From: Gemmatimonadota bacterium
GTDB taxonomy: Bacteria; ARS69
Length of the DNA stretch: 10,844 nt
Direction of reading: 5' to 3'
Assembly: GCA_020431545.1 (NCBI GenBank)
Contig: JAGQIB010000494.1
Coordinates: forward strand, 1 to 10,844
Shown: piece after piece, positions 1 through 5,503 of the stretch
Layout: each line of letters begins with the position of its first letter
Numbering within the stretch: the first letter of the stretch is position 1
The notes under the pieces: model-generated
Databases searched by the model: none
What the model saw: only the letters and a program-made list of their open reading frames with translations
Told to the model about the DNA's origin: nothing
Position numbers and translations under genes: made by a program

Positions 1-439
1 CGAGGTCCGCCGCGGCGAGATCCTGGAGGGAGAGCGACAGCGCACGATCGGTCAGGCGGGGAAGCCGGGTGGTGATCTCGGAGAACCGCGCCCCCCGACG
101 GCCGATCGTGTGGAGCACCGGCAACGGCCACTTGCTCGCCGCGAGAGATCGCCACCCGTGGTCGTCGAGAAGCTCGTCGAGCGCCGCGCACTGACGGGCG
201 ATCGGGCGTCCCGCAGCCGTGAGGATCCACTCGGGTCGCAGGGGATGGCCGTGGCCGGGGTTCGGTTCCACCCAGCCGCGCGCGGCCAGGTCCGCCAGCG
301 TCGCCCGGATCGCCACCCGGCTCGCTTCGAGCTGGTGCGCGAGCGGCGCGACCCTTGCTCCCTTCTGACGCAGCAGCTCCGCGAGGACCCGCGAGCCGTA
401 CTTGCGTTCGAACAGCGCGATCAGGCGCTCGCCGGTCAT
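1..439 (-). CDS. Double winged-helix transcriptional regulator, C-terminal half HxlR-like (partial)
   Basis: DNA-binding regulator, read leftward from ATG at 439 and still open at the window edge; 146 residues are visible. The ATG follows a strong GGAGGT at 444-449. Residues about 8-75 form a winged helix-turn-helix of MarR/ArsR type, with a likely recognition helix around RVAIRATLADLAARG (41-55) and a wing near 60-70. After a linker (76-100), residues about 103-146 start a second winged helix that matches the HxlR pattern: the family's 'KW.L.IL..L..G..RF.EL....I..R.L...L..L' is mirrored by KWPLPVLHTIGRRGARFSEI and by LTDRALSLSLQDL. HxlR regulators are normally a single domain of about 100-130 residues, so the extra N-terminal module is unusual. 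There is one visible cysteine (C84), in the linker. Its divergent position to the VOC gene, with shared promoters, suggests that it controls that gene and itself. The two-domain reading is firm; the ligand and the direction of control are unknown. Confidence 0.85.
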   Translation of the reverse strand, partial: MTGERLIALFERKYGSRVLAELLRQKGARVAPLAHQLEASRVAIRATLADLAARGWVEPNPGHGHPLRPEWILTAAGRPIARQCAALDELLDDHGWRSLAASKWPLPVLHTIGRRGARFSEITTRLPRLTDRALSLSLQDLAAADL

Positions 440-452
440 GGCCACCTCCGTC

Positions 453-481
453 TGGACAAACGCCATTATATCCACTATAAA
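453..481 (+). promoter_or_regulatory. Sigma70-like promoter of the VOC gene
   Basis: TGGACA at 453-458 (5 of 6 to TTGACA), a 17-base spacer, then TATAAA at 476-481 (5 of 6 to TATAAT). Transcription would start near 488, about 45 bases before the TTG start at 534. This is the only clearly AT-rich patch of the gap between the divergent genes, in an otherwise very GC-rich window. Prediction is from sequence match only. Confidence 0.6.
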
Positions 482-486
482 TAATG
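464..486. promoter_or_regulatory. Candidate operator palindrome between divergent promoters
   Basis: TTATA-TCCAC-TATAA (466-480) is a perfect 5-bp inverted repeat. A second, offset one, CATTAT...ATAATG (464-469 and 481-486), shares the space. Both lie over the -10 elements of the two opposing promoters, which is where a dimeric repressor would act on both genes. Winged-helix dimers commonly bind such dyads; that this regulator binds here is inference. AT-rich promoter DNA yields short palindromes by chance, so confidence is moderate. Confidence 0.45.
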
Positions 487-493
487 ACCACAA
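465..493 (-). promoter_or_regulatory. Sigma70-like promoter of the double winged-helix regulator gene
   Basis: On the minus strand TTGTGG (488-493) is followed by a 17-base spacer and a perfect TATAAT (465-470). Transcription would start near 458-460, leaving a leader of about 20 bases that contains the GGAGGT. It overlaps the opposing promoter so fully that polymerase, or a repressor, on one would block the other. Confidence 0.6.
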
Positions 494-533
494 GCCCGGA
501 TGATCCGGGCGCGTCCTTTCCCGGAGGTGTCCC

Positions 534-920
534 TTGTCCCCCAGTCACTCGTTCGACGGCTCGCTCACCCTCGCCTTCAACGTTCGCGATCGGAAGGCGT
601 CGGTCGAGTGGTACCGCCGCTTCCTCGGCTGCGAGCTCCTCTACGACGCCGCGGAGATCGGCTGGTGCGAGGTGCAGTCCCCGATCGCGGGCGGACGGGT
701 GACGTTCGGTTTCTCCGAGGTGGAGGAGCCGAAGATCGGCGGGCCCGTGCCCACGCTCGGTGTCGACGATCTCGACTCGGCCCGCGCCGCGATGGAGAAG
801 GCCGACGTCCGCTTCGACGGCGACACGATCGTCATCCCCGGGATGGTCAAGCTCGCCACGTTCTTCGATCCGGACGGCAACGCGCTGATGCTTTCGCAGT
901 CTCTCGCCGTGCCGGCGTAG
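534..920 (+). CDS. VOC (glyoxalase/bleomycin resistance fold) family protein
   Basis: A 128-residue cytoplasmic protein with one VOC domain (paired beta-alpha-beta-beta-beta modules), a fold used for metal-dependent isomerases and dioxygenases, fosfomycin and bleomycin resistance, and ligand binding. The first strand and helix are LTLAFNVRD..ASVEWYRRFLG (11-32). The second module begins at VPTLGVDDLDSARAAMEKA (72-90) and ends with FFDPDGNALML (110-120), the typical C-terminal VOC signature. The Glu usually found after DPDGN-x-(I/L) is Met119, and no His appears in strand 1, so the common metal site looks incomplete. The TTG start is chosen because GGAGGT at 523-528 sits five bases upstream and the domain begins at once; an ATG at 500 is in another frame. 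It is divergent from a winged-helix regulator, which suggests inducible expression, perhaps by a small toxic compound. The substrate cannot be told. Confidence 0.88.
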   Translation: MSPSHSFDGSLTLAFNVRDRKASVEWYRRFLGCELLYDAAEIGWCEVQSPIAGGRVTFGFSEVEEPKIGGPVPTLGVDDLDSARAAMEKADVRFDGDTIVIPGMVKLATFFDPDGNALMLSQSLAVPA

Positions 921-966
921 TCGACCGCGCTGTCCAATCCGATCGCGAATCTCGCTCAGTGGGGTA

Positions 967-1022
967 CCGGCGACATCGCCGGACACGCGCGACGGCTCGG
1001 GCCGACGACGGAGAGACCGTCG
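967..1022. repeat. Two adjacent hairpins downstream of the VOC gene, possible transcription end
   Basis: CCGGCGA-CA-TCGCCGG (967-982) is a perfect 7-bp inverted repeat with almost no loop. CGACGG-AGAGA-CCGTCG (1006-1022) is a perfect 6-bp stem with a 5-base loop. They lie 46 and 85 bases after the VOC stop and before the next gene's ribosome-binding site. No T-run follows either, so they are not classic intrinsic terminators, but they are the only clear structure in the 136-bp gap. I see no convincing promoter for the next gene here. Confidence 0.3.
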
Positions 1023-1056
1023 GGGTACGTCGCGCGCGGGGAAGCGGGAGAAGACC

Positions 1057-1773
1057 ATGAAATCGATCGGAATGCGCTTCGCTCTCGTGCTTGCGGCGAC
1101 CGTCCTGGCGCTGCTGCCACGCAATGCGGCGGCGACGTCGGTGACGCTCAACGCCTACGACGTGAAGGAGTTCGAGTACTTCGGAGACGACGAAGAGACC
1201 GCGTACTGGTACTGCCACACTTCGCCGGTTCGACTTCGAAACCTGACGATCTTCGACGGTGGGGTTCCGATCCAGTGGTGGATCGATCGGGCGGGGATCG
1301 AGTTCGACACCTCGTCGATTCCCGACAACGCGAACGTCACGTCCGTCACGCTGAAGGTGTACGTGAAGCAGGGTTTCGAACTGAACACGGTGGACGTGGA
1401 GTTCACGCGCGTTCCCGACCCGCTCGACGCGGGGGGCGGTTCCGCCTGCTACGGGCGCTGGATCCAGATCGGGAACAACCCGGTCTACACGACGGACAAC
1501 ATCCTGTACGGGTACAACTCGATCTCCCTCGGCACCGACGCGGCCGATGATCTCGAGGACCAGCTCGGCGACGACTTCTTCACGGTGGGGTTGAAGAAGA
1601 AGTACGAGGGGCTGTACGACGACTACTACTGGGCGGAGCTCGCGGAGTGGAACTACACCTATCCGCACCAGCTCGTGGTCACCTACGTCGTGCCGGATCC
1701 CGAGTACTCGCGGCCGGCCTCCTTCGGCGAGGAAACGAGTTCCTGGGGGCGCCTGAAGGATCTGTACCGCTAG
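1057..1773 (+). CDS. Secreted DNRLRE-like beta-sandwich protein with SWGRLKDLYR tail
   Basis: A 238-residue exported protein of unknown role. A signal peptide is clear: basic MKSIGMR, a hydrophobic stretch at 8-20, and likely cleavage after AAA (24-26). The body resembles the DNRLRE/CBM96-type beta-sandwich found in large secreted proteins: IEFDTSSIPDNANVTSVTLKVYV (81-103) matches that family's 'F.F.LSSIP.ga.I.sA.L.LYv' strand pair, and HQLVVTYVVP (204-213) matches its closing strand. The surface is acidic and very rich in Tyr and Trp (for example 187-202). Only two cysteines remain after the signal (C53, C131), which could form one disulfide. The last 18 residues, ending SSWGRLKDLYR, stand off from the domain like a sorting or anchoring tag. 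The ATG start has GGGAG at 1046-1050. It converges on the antiporter gene across a shared inverted repeat. The domain match is by eye and there is no catalytic motif. Confidence 0.8.
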   Translation: MKSIGMRFALVLAATVLALLPRNAAATSVTLNAYDVKEFEYFGDDEETAYWYCHTSPVRLRNLTIFDGGVPIQWWIDRAGIEFDTSSIPDNANVTSVTLKVYVKQGFELNTVDVEFTRVPDPLDAGGGSACYGRWIQIGNNPVYTTDNILYGYNSISLGTDAADDLEDQLGDDFFTVGLKKKYEGLYDDYYWAELAEWNYTYPHQLVVTYVVPDPEYSRPASFGEETSSWGRLKDLYR

Positions 1774-1785
1774 GCGCCGGTCGTC

Positions 1786-1815
1786 GGATCCGGCTCCGGG
1801 CGCGGGGCCGGATCC
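1786..1815. terminator. Bidirectional terminator-like inverted repeat between convergent genes
   Basis: GGATCCGGC (1786-1794) and GCCGGATCC (1807-1815) form a perfect 9-bp stem, with a 12-base GC-rich loop that may extend the pairing past a one-base bulge. It begins 12 bases after the plus-strand stop (1773) and 18 bases past the antiporter stop (1834) on the other strand, so it suits both genes. Neither side has a good T-run. Release may therefore depend on the stem alone or on Rho. Confidence 0.6.
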
Positions 1816-1833
1816 TCTGTCCCCGGGCCCCCC

Positions 1834-3855
1834 TCAGGGGCGGGGAGCCCCGTCGCCCGTGAGGATCTCCGCCGCCTTCTCGAGCGCCGCGTGTCCACCG
1901 ACCAGAACGAGCGTGTCGTTCGTCTCGAGGCGAAGATCGGCCGGCGGGCTCGTCATCGCGCGTCCCTTGCGGACGACCGCGATGACCGAGGCGCCGCCGG
2001 AGGCTTGACGGAGGTTCAGCTCCTGCAGGGTCCGCCCGACGGACGCCGAGTCCTGGGTGACCAGGTAGCTCTCCGTCAGTGCCTCTTCCAGGATTTCGGC
2101 CACGCGCACCGGCGACGGACGCGGAGTGGCGCCCTCCGCCCGGAAGATGCCGTAGCCCTCGTCGCGCAGGATCCTCCGCTGCGCACGGATGACGTTTCGC
2201 GGCGTGTGGAAGCACTGCAGGATCCGGTTCGTGATCTCGATCGAGGTCTCGAACTCCTCCGGGATCACCTCGTCGGCGCCGAGGCGGCGGAGTTCGTCGA
2301 CCTCCGAGACCGCGCGCGTGCGAACGAGCACGTGGAGTGACGGGTTCTGCGTGCGTGCGACCCGCACGATCCGACGGGTCGCCGTGTGGTCCGCGATGCC
2401 CACCACCAGCATCCGCGCGCGGTCCACGCCGTGGGACTCCAGGATGCCCGCGCGTGTCGCGTCGCCGAACACCACGGGGTGGCCGCGGGATCGCCCCGCC
2501 GCGACCGACGCCCCGTTCAGCTCGAGCACCACGAACGGGATCCCCGTGGACTTCAGGACTCGACTCACGTTGCTGCCGTTTACTCCGTAGCCGACGACGA
2601 TCACGTGCCCGCTGAGCGACGGGGCCTCGGGCTCGGGCGGCGTCGCCGTGAGTCGCGTGCGCCGGAGGAAGGCGGGAGGCGATGTGGACGGGATGCGGAG
2701 CGCAAGGCGAGGCGCCACCTCGATCAGGAACGGCGTGACGAGCATGCTCAGGATCGACGCGCCGAGGAAGATCTGGAACATCGTGCCCTCGAGCAGGGCG
2801 AGGTCCCGTCCGACCTGCGCGAGCACGAGCGAGAATTCGCCGACCTGCGCGAGCGACAGTCCCACGATGAGAGCGATGCGGGCGCCGTAGCCGAGCCATC
2901 CCGTGACCGCGGCCGCGATCGCGCCCTTGAGGAGCAGGAGTCCGAAACCCAGCGCGAGAACGAGCGGAAGGTGTCGCGCCACTTCTCCGAGATCGAGCAG
3001 CATGCCCACCGAGATGAAGAACAGGCTGTTGAAGACGTCGCGGAGCGGCAGGATCTCGGCCACGACCTGATGGCTGTACTCGGACTCGGAGATCACGAGC
3101 CCCGCGAGAAACGCACCGAGCGCGAGCGAGAATCCGAGCCGCGACGTCACGAGCGCCATGCCGAGACAGATCGCGAGGGCGCCGAGCAGGAAGACCTCGC
3201 GCGTGCGCGTCCCGACCATCAGCCGGAGGAGTCGCGGCATCAGCACGCGGGCCGCGAGGAACGTCGCGCCCACGACCAGGAGCCCGAGCCCGATGCGCCC
3301 CGCGATCTGCGTCGCCGACGTGTCGGTGGTGCCCGCCAGCACCGGGACCAGAAAGATCATCGGGGCGAGGCAGAAGTCCTGGAACAGCAGGATCCCGGCC
3401 GCCACCATCCCCTGCGGCGAGGGCAGCTCCTGGCGTTCCGTGTACATGGTGAGGACGATCGCCGTGCTGGAGAGCGCGGCGAGGAACCCGAGGAACACGG
3501 CGGTCGGGGTAGGGATCGCGAAGGCGCGGGCGAGGCCGGCGGTCGCCGCGATCGTCAACGCGACCTGTCCGCCGCCGCCGAGCAGGAACGGCCGCCAGTT
3601 CCGACGAAGTCGGACCAGCGAGACCTCGAGCCCCACCGTGAACAGCAGCAGCACCACGCCGAGCTCGGCGAACAGCTCCACGGACTCGCGCTCGATCCAG
3701 CCGAGGGACGAAGGCCCGATCAGCATGCCGGTCGCCACGAGTCCCACGATCGAGCTGATGCGGAGACGATGCGAGAGGAACAGGACCACCACGGACACGC
3801 CGAGGATGATCACGAGCCCCGCGACGGTCGACTCGAGTCCGATGGGTCCGTGCAC
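1834..3855 (-). CDS. CPA2 monovalent cation:proton antiporter with RCK domain (KefB/RosB type)
   Basis: Inner-membrane exchanger of the KefB/RosB branch, expected to swap K+ or Na+ for H+ in pH, osmotic or electrophile stress. In the 673 residues, about 12 hydrophobic segments fill 8-380. The functional Gln-Asp pair is at 159-160 (ILLFQDFCLAP), as in Kef proteins, whereas NapA-type members have Asp-Asp. SESEYSHQ..AEILPLRDVFNSLFFISVGMLLD (256-288) is the subgroup's conserved core; the HALE-type loop that Kef proteins use for glutathione gating is not seen. An RCK_N Rossmann domain starts at 417 with GYGVNG (422-427), an acidic residue at E445 ending strand 2, and GDAT at 464-467: a probable NAD(H) or nucleotide site. 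A TrkA_C/RCK_C domain follows at about 590-665, so cytosolic ligands probably gate transport. The GTG start is chosen for its AGGAG at 3860-3864 and because the first transmembrane segment follows directly. A hairpin overlaps this leader. Ion preference cannot be read from sequence. Confidence 0.93.
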   Translation of the reverse strand: MHGPIGLESTVAGLVIILGVSVVVLFLSHRLRISSIVGLVATGMLIGPSSLGWIERESVELFAELGVVLLLFTVGLEVSLVRLRRNWRPFLLGGGGQVALTIAATAGLARAFAIPTPTAVFLGFLAALSSTAIVLTMYTERQELPSPQGMVAAGILLFQDFCLAPMIFLVPVLAGTTDTSATQIAGRIGLGLLVVGATFLAARVLMPRLLRLMVGTRTREVFLLGALAICLGMALVTSRLGFSLALGAFLAGLVISESEYSHQVVAEILPLRDVFNSLFFISVGMLLDLGEVARHLPLVLALGFGLLLLKGAIAAAVTGWLGYGARIALIVGLSLAQVGEFSLVLAQVGRDLALLEGTMFQIFLGASILSMLVTPFLIEVAPRLALRIPSTSPPAFLRRTRLTATPPEPEAPSLSGHVIVVGYGVNGSNVSRVLKSTGIPFVVLELNGASVAAGRSRGHPVVFGDATRAGILESHGVDRARMLVVGIADHTATRRIVRVARTQNPSLHVLVRTRAVSEVDELRRLGADEVIPEEFETSIEITNRILQCFHTPRNVIRAQRRILRDEGYGIFRAEGATPRPSPVRVAEILEEALTESYLVTQDSASVGRTLQELNLRQASGGASVIAVVRKGRAMTSPPADLRLETNDTLVLVGGHAALEKAAEILTGDGAPRP

Positions 3856-3862
3856 GATGCTC

Positions 3863-3898
3863 CTCGGGCTCAGGGTTCGTGGCGGATCCTAGCCCGAG
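3863..3898 (-). repeat. 8-bp inverted repeat in the antiporter leader
   Basis: CTCGGGCT (3863-3870) and AGCCCGAG (3891-3898) pair perfectly around a 20-base loop. In the minus-strand transcript the 3' arm ends inside the GAGGAG that serves the antiporter GTG start, so folding would partly hide the ribosome-binding site. The same hairpin starts 24 bases after the S74-gene stop (3922) and might instead act as that gene's transcription end. No T-run follows. Confidence 0.45.
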
Positions 3899-3921
3899 AT
3901 GTGGGAACGCGCGCGCGAAAC

Positions 3922-5427
3922 CTACCGGAGTCGCGCCTCCAGCTCCGCGATGCGTGCCTCCTGGTCGGCCAGCATCGCCTGCTGCTCCCGGATCGCCTGC
4001 ACGAGGATCGGGATCAGCTCCGTGGTCTTCACGCCCTTGAGCTCGCGGTTCGGACGAGTCGTGTTCCGTCCGCCGCCCTCCCGGGGCTCCTCGATCGCCG
4101 GATGCATCACCGGGGCCACGAGGTCGGGGAGCACTCGCTCGATCTCCTGGGCCACGAACCCGTAGTGCGTTCCCGCCGGGAGATTCATGTCGTCGTACGT
4201 CGGATCGTCCCGCCGGTACTCGTAGCTCCGGGGCTCGAGCGCGAGGATCGTGTCGAGCGCCCGCTCGAGCGGGGTGACGTTGCGCTTCGTCCGCCCGTCG
4301 GAGAGATTGATGAGGGAGCCCGTGTACGCCATGTCGCCGGCCGCGTACACGCCGTAGCCGGTGCCCGAGCCGGTGGTCGTGCCGAAGAGGCCGTAGTTGA
4401 AGGCGGCGTTGCCCGCGGTCGAGTACACGCCGTACTGGACACCGGTGCCGTTCCCGAACGTCGACGTGGCCATCACGGCGCGGTACCCGCCGATGAACTC
4501 GCCGCCGATGCCGTAGTTCGGAACGGGTTCGCTTCGACCGATGACGCCGCGATTGTCCAGCGCGGTGCTGCTCACGTACTCCCCGTACACGCCCGCCCGC
4601 GGGATGCTCTGGGAGAGCGTCCGGAAGTACCCGGCGGTCTTCGAGGGCGAGGACACGCTGAGCGGGTAGGTCGGCGGGTTCGAGTTGATGCCCACCCCGT
4701 CGTTCGTGACGACCATGCGCTGGAGTCCACCCGTGTGGAACGAGATGTCCCCGAACCGCGAGCCCACGTACACGTTCTTGTTCGCGCACTGCATGTAGGC
4801 GTCGTAGCTGCCGTTCTCGTGGAACGTGAAGTACGGACCGGTCGGCGCTTCCAGGCGAATCAGCTCGTTGGATCCGCTCCCGTCGGAACGGACTCCGAGG
4901 CGCGCGCCGGGGGCCGAGGTCCCGATTCCCACGTCGCTGATGCGGTAGGCCGTGTTCCCGTTGAACAGCCAGTCGCCGTCGTCCGCGATCGCCACGTCCG
5001 CCACGTCGGCCACGGCGGCACGCATCGCGAACGGGGTGGTGAGAAGCTGCGTGCGTGGTGTGAGCGTCTGGCCGTCCACGCGAAGCTCGAGCCACAAGGG
5101 TGTGGGGCCGAACAGGTTCGGATTCAGCGGAAAGCTCTCGCCGAGCTGGATCGTGAACACGCCGTCCTGGGCCGAGACCGGAGAGTGCGACTCGCCCCAC
5201 TTGAGGAGGCCGTTGGTCGGCGCGTCGTACAGAAAGGCGTCGACCGTGAGCTCGTTCGCGTTCACGGGGACGCCGTCGTCCTCCAGGTACCCCTGGAACG
5301 GGATCCCGGACGGGATGGTGCGGGCCTCCCGGGCCGGCGGCGACGCTTCGGCCTCGGACGAGCGGGGAGCGGCGAAGCAGGGGGCGGCGAGCAGCAGCAC
5401 GAGGCCGGCGGCAATGCGAGCGGACAC
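3922..5427 (-). CDS. Secreted protein with C-terminal peptidase S74 (self-cleaving chaperone) domain
   Basis: A 501-residue exported, probably cell-surface protein. Signal peptide 1-19 (hydrophobic LVLLLAAPCFA, then AAP). Residues 41-140 are an N-terminal domain seen in secreted S74 proteins (GIPFQGYLEDDGVPVNA..., then LWLELRVDGQTLTPRTQLLTTPFAMRA). The middle (150-370) has short Gly/Tyr-rich beta repeats (GVYGEY, GVIGRS, GIGGEF, GVYSTA, GLFGTT, GVYAAG), as in trimeric beta-helical shafts. The S74 domain starts at LSDGRTKRNV: Ser376 and Lys381 have the S-x4-K spacing of the endosialidase tailspike dyad, which cuts just before the Ser. HYGFVAQEIERVLPDLV (421-437) and ELKGVKTTELIPILVQAI (462-479) follow, then a coiled coil to the end (482-501). 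In this family the domain drives trimer folding and is then cut off. The GTG start has GGAGGT at 5432-5437. No phage genes are near, so a host surface-fibre role is more likely than a tailspike. Its partner or ligand is unknown. Confidence 0.9.
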   Translation of the reverse strand: MSARIAAGLVLLLAAPCFAAPRSSEAEASPPAREARTIPSGIPFQGYLEDDGVPVNANELTVDAFLYDAPTNGLLKWGESHSPVSAQDGVFTIQLGESFPLNPNLFGPTPLWLELRVDGQTLTPRTQLLTTPFAMRAAVADVADVAIADDGDWLFNGNTAYRISDVGIGTSAPGARLGVRSDGSGSNELIRLEAPTGPYFTFHENGSYDAYMQCANKNVYVGSRFGDISFHTGGLQRMVVTNDGVGINSNPPTYPLSVSSPSKTAGYFRTLSQSIPRAGVYGEYVSSTALDNRGVIGRSEPVPNYGIGGEFIGGYRAVMATSTFGNGTGVQYGVYSTAGNAAFNYGLFGTTTGSGTGYGVYAAGDMAYTGSLINLSDGRTKRNVTPLERALDTILALEPRSYEYRRDDPTYDDMNLPAGTHYGFVAQEIERVLPDLVAPVMHPAIEEPREGGGRNTTRPNRELKGVKTTELIPILVQAIREQQAMLADQEARIAELEARLR

Positions 5428-5450
5428 GGGGACCTCCCGGGGACTCCGGA

Positions 5451-5467
5451 GACGAAGGCTTTTCGTC
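5451..5467 (-). repeat. Hairpin between RND pump and S74 genes
   Basis: GACGAA (5451-5456) and TTCGTC (5462-5467) form a perfect 6-bp stem with a 5-base loop in the 76-bp gap, 37 bases after the pump stop. It could end or weaken transcription from the efflux operon before the S74 gene. In the transcript it is followed by GC-rich sequence without a T-run, so an attenuating or 3'-end-protecting role is as likely. No clear promoter for the S74 gene was found in this gap. Confidence 0.3.
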
Positions 5468-5503
5468 AGAACGGAATCCGCCGGGCGGGAAGTTGCGCTC
5501 GGC

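Noticed and set aside
1825..1855. G/C runs around the antiporter stop (CCCC...GGGG) as a second terminator or quadruplex
   Set aside because: The runs mostly encode the antiporter C-terminus, and the pairing is short and ambiguous; the 9-bp repeat at 1786-1815 explains the region better.
3908..3917. Run of alternating CG (CGCGCGCGCG)
   Set aside because: Ten bases of alternating CG are expected in DNA this GC-rich and do not align with any other signal.
1679..5200. Minus-strand frame of 1173 codons spanning the antiporter and most of the S74 gene
   Set aside because: It lies out of frame with both recognised genes, and its product is Arg/Gly/Pro/Ala-rich and featureless.
3922..5427. S74 domain taken as evidence of a prophage tail fibre
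   Set aside because: A Sec signal peptide is present and there are no capsid, tail, lysis or integrase genes around it; neighbours are an antiporter and an efflux operon.
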